Assembly (NCBI GenBank): GCA_017480485.1
Contig: JAFVAN010000013.1
Coordinates: 26,406-90,405, forward strand
Length of the DNA stretch: 64,000 nt
From: Ruminococcus sp.
GTDB lineage: Bacteria > Bacillota_A > Clostridia > Oscillospirales > Ruminococcaceae
Direction of reading: 5' to 3'
Of the stretch, positions 9,505-16,000 are shown piece after piece. Numbering within the stretch: position 1 is the first letter of the stretch; every line of letters begins with the position of its first letter. Both the position numbers and the translations under genes were made by a program. The notes below the pieces were generated by a model. That model saw only the letters and a program-made list of their open reading frames with translations. It did no database searches and was not told where the DNA came from.

Positions 9505-9537
9505 CCCGTAATAGCAAAATCAGCGCTATTATGGGAT
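9505..9537. terminator. bidirectional terminator between recombinase 1 and the SLOG gene
   Basis: CCCGTAATAGC and GCTATTATGGG form an 11-bp stem with one wobble around a short loop, followed by ATTTTTG. It lies between two convergent genes and can end both transcripts. Confidence 0.7.
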
Positions 9538-9542
9538 TTTTG

Positions 9543-10007
9543 CTATTCCAGCAGATTTATCACTTTCTTGCCCTGCTGCTCGGCATACCGAATAGCTTTT
9601 GCCGCACCACCGCCATGCTCTATGGCACAGATCACAAGGTTACTGCGGTCGATCATGCTCTTGTTTCTTTCAAAGATAGCCGCCTTCGGGTGTGCCTGCG
9701 ACGATTCATAGCAGATCTGCACCTCGTCATAATACTCCTCGAAGCTTTCTTTGTTATCACGATATTCAGCCCTTTCATAAGGCAAAACGAGTATCAGAGA
9801 TGCGTTGCCGCTTGCATATTCTCGGATGGCTGTCTTTACTGTCGATGCTGCAAGCTGGTCGAAATCTCCGTCCCTGCCTACAAGAAACTCTACATATTCC
9901 TTGCTGTTTATCAGCTCACGCAGTATAGGCATCAGTTTATCTCCCAAAGCAAACAGATTTGGTATCTCCCTATGTCCGAAAAAGCTGACTGTATAAACAT
10001 CAAGCAT
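9543..10007 (-). CDS. SLOG-superfamily protein (DUF1273-like), predicted switch output
   Basis: A 154-residue Rossmann-like protein. It begins with VSFFGHREIP and carries FLVGRDGDFDQLAA, LVLPYERAEYR, RNKSMIDRSNLVIC and GGGAAKAIRYAEQQGKKVINL, the conserved order of small SLOG proteins (DprA/LOG/TIR-like nucleotide-binding fold). SLOG domains are thought to bind or process nucleotide-derived ligands, and many sit in defence or stress systems. The substrate here is unknown. The start at 10007 is fixed by TGGAGGTAGACAA before the ATG. This ribosome-binding site is complementary to a sequence inside the adjacent inverted-repeat segment (see 10083-10119), so its expression may depend on segment orientation. 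Confidence 0.85.
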   Translation of the reverse strand: MLDVYTVSFFGHREIPNLFALGDKLMPILRELINSKEYVEFLVGRDGDFDQLAASTVKTAIREYASGNASLILVLPYERAEYRDNKESFEEYYDEVQICYESSQAHPKAAIFERNKSMIDRSNLVICAIEHGGGAAKAIRYAEQQGKKVINLLE

Positions 10008-10068
10008 TTGTCTACCTCCACTCTTGCATAGCTGCCGCCAAAAGGTATATAATATTTTTGAATAGCAC

Positions 10069-10087
10069 TTTCGCAAAATTCAGTATT
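10069..10087. repeat. left copy of 19-bp perfect inverted repeat
   Basis: TTTCGCAAAATTCAGTATT, repeated exactly in inverted orientation at 11338-11356. It lies 61 bp upstream of the SLOG start codon and bounds a 1.29-kb segment that contains a tyrosine recombinase gene and an outward promoter. It is a candidate recombination site for DNA inversion. Confidence 0.85.
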
Positions 10088-10119
10088 CGGAGTAAAAGGT
10101 AGACAAAACCTCCGAATAC
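10083..10119 (-). terminator. hairpin/terminator after recombinase 2 with anti-RBS loop
   Basis: GTATTCGGAG (10083-10092) and CTCCGAATAC (10110-10119) form a perfect 10-bp stem. On the minus strand it follows the recombinase 2 gene and is followed by TGAATTTT, so it can act as a weak intrinsic terminator before the SLOG gene. Its loop, read on the minus strand, contains TTTGTCTACCT, the exact complement of AGGTAGACAAA that spans the SLOG ribosome-binding site and first base of its start codon. Read-through RNA could therefore hide that site. Confidence 0.7.
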
Positions 10120-10167
10120 CGAGCTTTGCACATGGTCGAAATACGAACAGGTGACGAGCATTTGACG

Positions 10168-11250
10168 TTAAGCCGACAGCGACAACAGGTTCATGCAAGA
10201 GCGCTTTCTGTCCATAGAGCTATGAATATAACGGTTCAAAGTGACTTCGACGGAACTGTGTCCGAGGATTTCGGAAAGGGTCTTGATGTCGAAACCAAGC
10301 TCGAGTGCCGAGGTCGAGAACGAGTGCCTTAATGCATGGTAGTTGACTGACGGCAAATTTGCGTTTTCGAGTATCCTCTTGAACCGGTTCTGCATGGTGC
10401 GTGGTTCAATAGGCTTGCAGTTCCCGGAAAGGATATACGCACCGGACTTGTCTGCGAACTGCCTGACCATAGGCATAATGCATTCGGGTATAGGAATGGT
10501 GCGTAACGAATTGGCGCTCTTGGGTTCTGTAATGACAAGCTGTGTTCTACGCTTGCCACCAAAGGTCTGGATACGCTGAATGGTCTTGCGGACGGTCAGA
10601 GTGTTGTTAACAAGGTCGATATCCTGCCATTGCAGGGCGCACAGTTCGCCAATACGGACACCAGTATAGAGCGAGAGTGCGATGCCGAGTGTGGTAGTGC
10701 TGCGATTGGTGTTCAGATAGGCAGAAAGCGTTTTCTGCTGGTTAGCGGTCAGCACCTTGACCTCTGTATGCTTTTTCTTTGGTAAAACAATGCCGTCAAG
10801 CACGTTGCGAACAGCGTACTCACGGCAGGCATAGCGATATATTGATTTGAGCAGTACGATAATGTCGGTGACATATCGGGCAGACAGCCCTGATTTTAGC
10901 TTGCTTTCGATAAAAGCGTAGATGTCCTTCGCCGCAAGCATGGCGGCATTTGTTTTGCCAAATGCAGGCAGGATATGCTTATCAAGTTTCATGCGGTAGT
11001 TGGCGGCTGTGGACTCCTTTATTCTGTTTCGGGTCACATACAGCCATTCGGCAGATAAGTCCTTGACGGTCATTTCCGTTACGGCGGCTTGGTGCTGAAT
11101 TGTCTGGCAGTCGAGCATCATCTTGTATTCAGCTTCCTGCTCGGTCGCGCCGTAGTAGGACTTATATTTTCTCTTGCCACCCTCGCTGCCAAGCGATATA
11201 CGGCATTCCCAGCGTCCGTCTTTGCGCTGGTAAGTTGTTCCTTTTTTCAT
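10168..11250 (-). CDS. tyrosine site-specific recombinase (copy 2), inside the inverted-repeat segment
   Basis: The 360-residue paralogue of the recombinase at 8320 shares blocks such as VTEMTVKDL, NYRMKLDKHILPAFG, SGLSARYVTDI and KTLSEILGHS. Catalytic residues are visible: Arg in GVRIGELCALQW, HxLRH in YHALRHSFSTSA, His in ILGHSSVE and Tyr in RYIHSS. Start at 11250 with GGAGGTAACAAA before the ATG. A weak minus-strand promoter (TTATTA-17-CATAAT) overlaps the strong plus-strand promoter at 11272-11300. Because the gene is bounded by a perfect inverted repeat, it is the obvious candidate for inverting its own locus. Otherwise it would be a second integrase of the conjugative element. Confidence 0.92.
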   Translation of the reverse strand: MKKGTTYQRKDGRWECRISLGSEGGKRKYKSYYGATEQEAEYKMMLDCQTIQHQAAVTEMTVKDLSAEWLYVTRNRIKESTAANYRMKLDKHILPAFGKTNAAMLAAKDIYAFIESKLKSGLSARYVTDIIVLLKSIYRYACREYAVRNVLDGIVLPKKKHTEVKVLTANQQKTLSAYLNTNRSTTTLGIALSLYTGVRIGELCALQWQDIDLVNNTLTVRKTIQRIQTFGGKRRTQLVITEPKSANSLRTIPIPECIMPMVRQFADKSGAYILSGNCKPIEPRTMQNRFKRILENANLPSVNYHALRHSFSTSALELGFDIKTLSEILGHSSVEVTLNRYIHSSMDRKRSCMNLLSLSA

Positions 11251-11271
11251 TTTGTTACCTCCATTTTTCTG

Positions 11272-11300
11272 TTGACATTATGAGCCGAAAGTGATATAAT
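11272..11300 (+). promoter_or_regulatory. outward consensus promoter inside the invertible segment
   Basis: TTGACA (11272-11277), a 17-bp spacer and TATAAT (11295-11300), all perfect consensus on the plus strand, 37 bp inside the right inverted repeat. It points away from recombinase 2 and, in this orientation, runs into the terminator at 11356-11388 within about 85 nt. The downstream leader contains a small hairpin, GAAGCGCG / CGTGCTTC. Confidence 0.85.
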
Positions 11301-11337
11301 AATAACAATGTGAAGCGCGTAAAAACGTGCTTCTCTA

Positions 11338-11356
11338 AATACTGAATTTTGCGAAA
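11338..11356. repeat. right copy of 19-bp perfect inverted repeat
   Basis: AATACTGAATTTTGCGAAA, the exact reverse complement of 10069-10087. It directly abuts the terminator stem that starts at 11356. Confidence 0.85.
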
Positions 11357-11388
11357 AGCACCGATACAGTACCACTGCATCGGTGCTT
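11356..11388. terminator. bidirectional intrinsic terminator
   Basis: AAGCACCGAT (11356-11365) pairs with ATCGGTGCTT (11379-11388), with an inner CAGT/ACTG stem. T-rich sequence follows on both sides (TTTTCGC on the minus strand, TTTCTGACTTTT on the plus strand). It ends the conjugative-element operon arriving from the right and the short transcript arriving from the left. Confidence 0.85.
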
Positions 11389-11416
11389 TCTGACTTTTGG
11401 CTGTTCGTCAATGACG

Positions 11417-11701
11417 TTAATAATCGTAGTGGATAGTGTTGTCGGTCTTGATTCCGAGTTCCTCTTTCTTTTTCTCTATCACTTGGCGGAGCTTCCTGTC
11501 CACCCTCGACTGCAACTTCCGGTGACTGCGCATATAATCGTCCTCGATAATTCGAGCGAGGTGCGCAAACAGACTCATTACTGTGCTTGTCATAACAGAG
11601 CGCTCATAATCCTCTGAGTGTTGGAGGAGAGCCTCAGCATAGGCATTGCCGTTATCAGCTGATTTGGTGAGCCACTGCCATAAGTGCATCACGACTTGCA
11701 T
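11417..11701 (-). pseudogene. C-terminal remnant of a MobP3/MobL-type relaxase
   Basis: The 94-residue product reads WLTKSADNGNAYAEALLQ (a Sel1-like repeat) followed by LFAHLARIIEDDY and SKVDRKLR-like VDRKLRQVIEKKKEELGIKTD. Relaxases of Tn1549-like elements end in this way: Sel1-like repeats, a helical segment, then a basic K-rich tail. The whole nicking domain with its His triad and catalytic Tyr is absent. The gene starts inside the 3' end of virD4, so a deletion most likely joined the two. It may still be translated but cannot nick an origin of transfer. Confidence 0.7.
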
Positions 11702-13304
11702 AGTCTACTCGCCTTGCACCTCTGTCCTCCAGCAAGAACGGCTCTCCGAATTTAATGCCCCACTTGAAGTACAGCTTGAGTTTTGAAATCATAGGGTGAG
11801 TGCCTGTTTTCATAACAATGAATTGGCCCTTCGGCATGCTTTTAAGCTCGTCTACAGTCATCAGCGGTCTACCTATCATCTGAATGGACTGTGAGCGTTC
11901 CTTGCCCAGAGAGATCGAACCGCTTTGAACAGTTTGCTCTCCGAGAGCTTTGCTTAACACCTCGGCAGACTGTGAGTTAGGTGCGAAGCCACCGAACACA
12001 GTCAGCTGAGTGTTATCCGTAATTATTTCCATACCTTCCTTGCCGTATTTCTGTTCAAGCTGGGCAAAACTTTGAATTATAGCCACGATTGAAATTCGTC
12101 TTGAACGTCCTGCTGAGAACATGGCTTCAGCACCTTCTATCTTAGGAAAAGTGCCGAACTCATCACAATAGAACATAACTCTGTTTGGCAGTGCGCCGCC
12201 ATATTCATCTGCTATGGTGAGAATCTCTCGGTAAAGCTGCTGAATAAGCAAGCTGACCATGAAATACTTGCTTTGATCTTCTTCCGGCAGGATTATGAAT
12301 ATCGCCGACTTTTCATGGCAGAAGCTCTCTGCGTCTATCGCCGTACCGAAACACAGTATCTGTTCCATTTCGCTGTCGAGGAAGCTATTAAGTCTTGATA
12401 ATGCTGTTGACATTACCGACATCATCGACTGGTCGGCGGAGTTCAAAGCTGCACCCGCCAGCCATTTGGCTTTATGCTCCGAAGGGAGCTTATCCATAAG
12501 CGAGGTAAAATACATCTTGGGTTTGTCTTTTGCACTCTTTGCAGGCGGCTTGGCGATGAGGTCTTGTATCAGTTTAAACACCGATACGATGTGGCGCTCA
12601 TTCTTTTCTCCAAACTCTGCAAGCAAAAGAATAACTGAACTTAACAGACCCTCTGCCGCATCGTAGAAGAATGCGTTTTGGCCGTAGTTTGCTGAGTCAC
12701 CGCCGCCGATATTGATTATTGTTTTAGCGGTTATTTTCGCATATTTCTCTGCTTTTGCCTTGGCTGACAGGTTGGTCTTATCACTCAGATAAATATCCAT
12801 ATATTTATTGACTAGGTGCAGAATGTTGTTCTCATCTGATCTGGTCGGGTTTCTAAGGTCTATGACAGACACGTTGTATCCATAACAGTCTCTGGCGATA
12901 GCACCGTAGTTTCGGGCTACATCGCCTTTGGTATCGGTCGATAAAAAACTCATACCGCTTGCGCAAGCGAACTCTATATTAGGATACAAGAAATACGCTG
13001 TTTTGCCGACACCGGCAGCACCTATCATCAAAGTGTGCACATCTCCGGTATCAATAAGAGCCGTTGTATTTTTACCACCCCTGCAGGCAACTATCGTGCC
13101 TTGAACAGTCGGCAGGTTCTTGCCTTGCCTCCAGAGTTCGGGCGTGAATGGCGAAAAGGAAAAGGTCCTTTTTATCTCACCGCCAGTCGCCCATCTTGCC
13201 GTTCCATGCTGACCGTCACCAACTGTTTTGGATTTAATCCCATTTATATTCTTATTGTCGAGAATATTTACCACGATGAAAAATACTATAAATGCTAATG
13301 CCAT
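11655..13304 (-). CDS. VirD4/TraG-type type IV coupling protein, N-terminally shortened
   Basis: The 549-residue ATPase has Walker A GAAGVGKTA around residues 95-103 and Walker B in MFYCDEFGTFP near residue 380. The N-terminus has one membrane helix (LMALAFIVFFIVVNIL). VirD4 proteins pump the relaxase-DNA complex into the mating channel. Usual family members of this size class have a second helix and about 50 more N-terminal residues. In-frame sequence upstream becomes meaningless at about 13320, exactly where the primase-like gene loses its own end, so the N-terminus was probably lost in a deletion. Its 3' end overlaps the relaxase remnant. Function is doubtful. Confidence 0.9.
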   Translation of the reverse strand: MALAFIVFFIVVNILDNKNINGIKSKTVGDGQHGTARWATGGEIKRTFSFSPFTPELWRQGKNLPTVQGTIVACRGGKNTTALIDTGDVHTLMIGAAGVGKTAYFLYPNIEFACASGMSFLSTDTKGDVARNYGAIARDCYGYNVSVIDLRNPTRSDENNILHLVNKYMDIYLSDKTNLSAKAKAEKYAKITAKTIINIGGGDSANYGQNAFFYDAAEGLLSSVILLLAEFGEKNERHIVSVFKLIQDLIAKPPAKSAKDKPKMYFTSLMDKLPSEHKAKWLAGAALNSADQSMMSVMSTALSRLNSFLDSEMEQILCFGTAIDAESFCHEKSAIFIILPEEDQSKYFMVSLLIQQLYREILTIADEYGGALPNRVMFYCDEFGTFPKIEGAEAMFSAGRSRRISIVAIIQSFAQLEQKYGKEGMEIITDNTQLTVFGGFAPNSQSAEVLSKALGEQTVQSGSISLGKERSQSIQMIGRPLMTVDELKSMPKGQFIVMKTGTHPMISKLKLYFKWGIKFGEPFLLEDRGARRVDYASRDALMAVAHQIS

Positions 13305-13983
13305 AAGCCCTATCGTTAGGGTGGAGGGATATATATGACAGCATATCTATCGGTGCCTCGAACACATAAAGCCTGCCCGAAGTTCCATAGTGGGCGAAGC
13401 TATATTTCGTATCGGAACCCTCGACTGTCAACTTAACAGTCTTTCCCATAGTAGTGGTAGAACGCTTACTTGCCTGTCTGGGAACGCCGTTTTCGTCGAG
13501 TCCTACGAATACGGCATTATGATATTTCACATCTTCAAAGAGCTTGCCTGCCTTTGCAAAATGCACCAGAACGTCAGACCTGATAAACCTCTGCTTAATG
13601 AGATAAGCGAATACACGCCGCATATTTGGTGCTTTCTCCGGCAGTTTGAACTCCTTCTTTTCCTCTTTCGGCATATCTGTTATGCTTTTGTGTGACACAG
13701 GTGAAACATTAACACCCAGCAGTTCCTGCACAGCCTCGGCGAAGCTCATGCCATAGAACTCCTGCATAAACTTGATTGCACCACCTCCGGTCTGATTCTT
13801 GTGGTCGTACCACTGAGATCCGTGTATCATAATACTGTCATGCTTGCCGGAGCCATCGGTGTAAATGAGCTTTGAAGATATGCCGGCACGTTCAAGGCGC
13901 TCGCCCCTCATGCGCAAGAACTGCTCCAGATCAACAGTATTTGCAAGCACTTTCTGCTCGTCTGTAAATGGTATATATGGCAT
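13252..13983 (-). CDS. DUF3991/TOPRIM primase-like protein, C-terminally truncated
   Basis: The 243-residue protein has the DUF3991 N-terminus (LANTVDLEQFLRMRGERLER, HDSIMIHGSQWYDH, GGAIKFMQEFYG) and the beginning of the TOPRIM part (LYVFEAPIDMLSYISLHP, with the acidic EAPID metal residues). In related element proteins the TOPRIM part continues for roughly 80 more residues, including an acidic LDxD strand. Here the frame changes after SLHP into sequence that is the virD4 frame read out of phase. A deletion fusing this gene to virD4 explains both truncations. The intact family is probably a primase or DNA-processing factor. Confidence 0.8.
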   Translation of the reverse strand: MPYIPFTDEQKVLANTVDLEQFLRMRGERLERAGISSKLIYTDGSGKHDSIMIHGSQWYDHKNQTGGGAIKFMQEFYGMSFAEAVQELLGVNVSPVSHKSITDMPKEEKKEFKLPEKAPNMRRVFAYLIKQRFIRSDVLVHFAKAGKLFEDVKYHNAVFVGLDENGVPRQASKRSTTTMGKTVKLTVEGSDTKYSFAHYGTSGRLYVFEAPIDMLSYISLHPNDRAYGISIYSIFHRGKYSRQ

Positions 13984-13992
13984 AGCTTCACC

Positions 13993-14286
13993 TCACATCG
14001 TCTGCTCAAATGTTGGCGCGGGGGCAATATCGTGTGCCAGCCTGTCCTCGACCTCAGCGCGCTTAGCGTCATTAAAACGGTCAAGAGCGCCGACAAGGTA
14101 TCCCGTGATGCGCCTTATACGTTCAAACGAAACAGCCTCGGTGTAGCAGGTCAGGTCAACAAAATCGCCGTCAGCCTCGATAACAAGCTCGGCTATCTTC
14201 ATATCCGGGTGCTTGTCACGGACATATTTCTTGTATTCCTCTATTTCTTCCTCGGGCAGAGAATCCCCGATAACTCGTATTTTCAT
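13993..14286 (-). CDS. conserved conjugative-element protein, NrdD-finger-like
   Basis: The 97-residue protein has a central DGDFVDLTCYTEAVSFERI followed by RRITGYLVGALDRFNDAKRAE and a final RLAHD. This RITGYLVG...RxNxAK pattern is shared by small Tn1549-type element proteins commonly annotated after the C-terminal part of anaerobic ribonucleotide reductase. The catalytic parts of a reductase are absent, so that name should not be taken as an activity. Start has AGGAGGGTTT just upstream. It lies 9 bp from the primase-like gene. Confidence 0.7.
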   Translation of the reverse strand: MKIRVIGDSLPEEEIEEYKKYVRDKHPDMKIAELVIEADGDFVDLTCYTEAVSFERIRRITGYLVGALDRFNDAKRAEVEDRLAHDIAPAPTFEQTM

Positions 14287-14294
14287 AAACCCTC

Positions 14295-15041
14295 CTAAAA
14301 CGGTATCTTCTCCTTGAATTCCGTCATCAGCCCTGTAAAAGACTGCCTTTCCATCATATCTGTGGACAGGAACTGCCCCGACACCACAGTGAGCTGATCG
14401 TTCACAAGAACAGCGTAGGTCTCCGCATAGCCGAACTGATTTGCCATGCCGTCGGATTTCTGGAGCGAGCCATACTGCTGATACTTGCCCTTAGAGACCA
14501 CAGTATTTGTCAGCCGGTAGTTGGTGGTAAAGTTGTCCTCGGTCACGCCTTGCATATTGCCGACTGTAAATCCGTAATAATAGTCACCGAAGGTGCTGAC
14601 AATATATCCGAGGTCATAATCCAGATCACTATTGCTGAGATCAATGCACAACACATCTATAGTACCGCTGCCGTTGTCGTCCTTAAGAGTTATCCGCTGA
14701 AGACCATTTGTCTTTTCTTCGGTATGCTCAAAGCTGCATTTTTTCAGCACCTCTTTTGTGAGAGAAGATTTGTCCTCAAATGATATATTTGAGTCAAAGA
14801 ACTCGGCAATAAAGGTGTTGGCTGCGAGCTGCTTCTTTTCTTCCTCGGACATTGTTGCCTTTGTTGTAGTTTCCGGTTCTGAACTATCCGCCGGTACGGT
14901 GGTCACGGGCGGAACAGTTGTGACCTCTGCTGTGGTTGTTGTAGTTGTTGTCTCTGTCGCCTGCGGTGGAGCAAATGTACCGCAAGCGGTGAGTGACATC
15001 ATAAAAATAGCTGCTGCGATAGCCGCATAGCGTTTCATCAT
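14295..15041 (-). CDS. Thr-rich lipoprotein of the conjugative element
   Basis: A type II signal peptide (basic start, AAIAAAIFMMS) ends in the lipobox LTAC, giving a membrane-anchored lipoprotein. A linker of alternating Thr, Val and Pro (residues about 25-65) separates the anchor from a C-terminal globular domain with no recognised motif (DLGYIVSTFGDYYYGFTVG). I chose the ATG at 15041 after AGAGGTGA over a GTG four codons earlier. The Thr-rich spacer style matches the lipoprotein at 20935 and the linker of the giant surface protein, suggesting a joint role at the cell surface, perhaps in mating contact. Confidence 0.75.
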   Translation of the reverse strand: MMKRYAAIAAAIFMMSLTACGTFAPPQATETTTTTTTAEVTTVPPVTTVPADSSEPETTTKATMSEEEKKQLAANTFIAEFFDSNISFEDKSSLTKEVLKKCSFEHTEEKTNGLQRITLKDDNGSGTIDVLCIDLSNSDLDYDLGYIVSTFGDYYYGFTVGNMQGVTEDNFTTNYRLTNTVVSKGKYQQYGSLQKSDGMANQFGYAETYAVLVNDQLTVVSGQFLSTDMMERQSFTGLMTEFKEKIPF

Positions 15042-15056
15042 TTTCCTTTTCACCTC

Positions 15057-15488
15057 TCATTTAAGGTCGATGCTTAAACCTTCATACTCCGACTCAGTCT
15101 GCTCCTGATCTGCAAAGCAGGACAGGTAATCATCTGCGCTCTCTGCCATAGCGGTATAGTCGTGGCCGTCGGGAGTAAAGCTATACCACGAAACATCATT
15201 TCCATAGCGCCAGATGTGAGGATTGACCGTTTCGCCGCTTCTCATAGCTTTTCTGCCCAGCAGCTCGGTCAGATCAATGACCTGACAATCTATCTGTCCC
15301 TCTCTGCGGTTGAACAGCGAGAGCCTAAGAGCAGTAAAGTGGTCTGCGTGACCTCTTTCCACGAACTCCATCTTACCGGTAATATCATCTGTGAGTCTGA
15401 AAACACAAGACCTGCCGACAAACTTGGGACGCTCGATATATTCGCTCAAAGAGCAGACCTTTCGTAATTCCTGTTCAAAAAAGTTCAT
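15057..15488 (-). CDS. hypothetical conjugative-element protein
   Basis: A 143-residue soluble protein starting MNFFEQELRKVCSLSEYIER. The longer upstream reading frame (to 15758) is antisense-like sequence over the DUF3852 gene and was discarded; GAAAGGAAAAG before the ATG at 15488 supports the shorter form. The chain is acidic at the C-terminus (DQEQTESEYEGLSIDLK) and has no membrane segment. I do not recognise the family. Its place between the VirB2-like gene and a lipoprotein suggests an element housekeeping or transfer role. Confidence 0.7.
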   Translation of the reverse strand: MNFFEQELRKVCSLSEYIERPKFVGRSCVFRLTDDITGKMEFVERGHADHFTALRLSLFNRREGQIDCQVIDLTELLGRKAMRSGETVNPHIWRYGNDVSWYSFTPDGHDYTAMAESADDYLSCFADQEQTESEYEGLSIDLK

Positions 15489-15541
15489 ATTACTTTTCCT
15501 TTCAAAAAAATTAGGGAGAGCTTTAGCCCTCCCCATAATGC

Positions 15542-15862
15542 TTAGATGATCGTCCATACATAAAGCGGTGCGGTCAGGCTGAACAGCAGACCGCCGAAAA
15601 TTATGGCGATAGGAGTCCATTCCAGCTGCCCGTGCTTGCGATAGTCGAGATACGCTGCGCCTATCTTTACGAACAGCAGAACCGCCAGAATCACGTCGAT
15701 AGCGGGGAACACCACGTTGTTGACCACAGACTGAATCTGACCTTTTGCCGTTGTCCATGTCGATGTGACGGCGCTTGCGACGTCTGCGCTCGCCGTGATC
15801 GTCATCATAGCTGCGAACATCATCGCCACACCGATAGATGCAAGAATTCTCTTTTTTCTCAT
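15542..15862 (-). CDS. DUF3852 family, VirB2-like pilin candidate
   Basis: The 106-residue protein has a signal peptide (RKKRILASIGVAMMFAAMMTITASA), a short extracellular piece containing GQIQSVVNNVVFPAIDVI and two hydrophobic helices separated by DYRKHGQLEWTP. This signal-peptide plus two-helix form is that of VirB2/TrbC prepilins, and the sequence fits DUF3852 of Tn1549-type elements. In intact elements it lies beside VirB6 and VirB4; neither is present here. Confidence 0.8.
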   Translation of the reverse strand: MRKKRILASIGVAMMFAAMMTITASADVASAVTSTWTTAKGQIQSVVNNVVFPAIDVILAVLLFVKIGAAYLDYRKHGQLEWTPIAIIFGGLLFSLTAPLYVWTII

Positions 15863-15877
15863 TTAATCACCCTTTCC

Positions 15878-16000
15878 TTAAATCAATATCATTCGGTAAT
15901 CGAAATTCCGATACTCGCCTGAACTAATATACCACCATAATGCCCCCACAAGGAGGGCGGCCGCCGCAGCGACCGCAATAATTGTCAGAGCCTTTCTCAT
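15878..16000 (-). CDS. 40-residue single-pass membrane protein
   Basis: The frame reads MRKALTIIAVAAAAALLVGA and continues LWWYISSGEY with a short polar tail, an N-in single helix. Its ATG overlaps the stop of the giant surface protein as ATGA, and AGGAGG lies a few bases upstream, so translation should be coupled. No homologue is recognised. It may be a small partner of the surface protein or of the DUF3852 protein that follows. Confidence 0.65.
   Translation of the reverse strand: MRKALTIIAVAAAAALLVGALWWYISSGEYRNFDYRMILI

Larger units (their letters stand above)
11307..11392 (+). ncRNA. predicted short terminated transcript
   Basis: A transcript started from the promoter at 11272-11300 would run about 85 nt, contain the GAAGCGCG/CGTGCTTC hairpin and the 19-bp inverted repeat, and stop at the intrinsic terminator ending near 11392. 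No open reading frame of note is present. It may simply be the futile OFF-state product of the switch. Expression is not shown. Confidence 0.35.

Noticed and set aside
15489..15758. N-terminal extension of the hypothetical gene at 15057
   Set aside because: Overlaps the DUF3852 gene on the same strand in another frame; a clear ribosome-binding site precedes the ATG at 15488.
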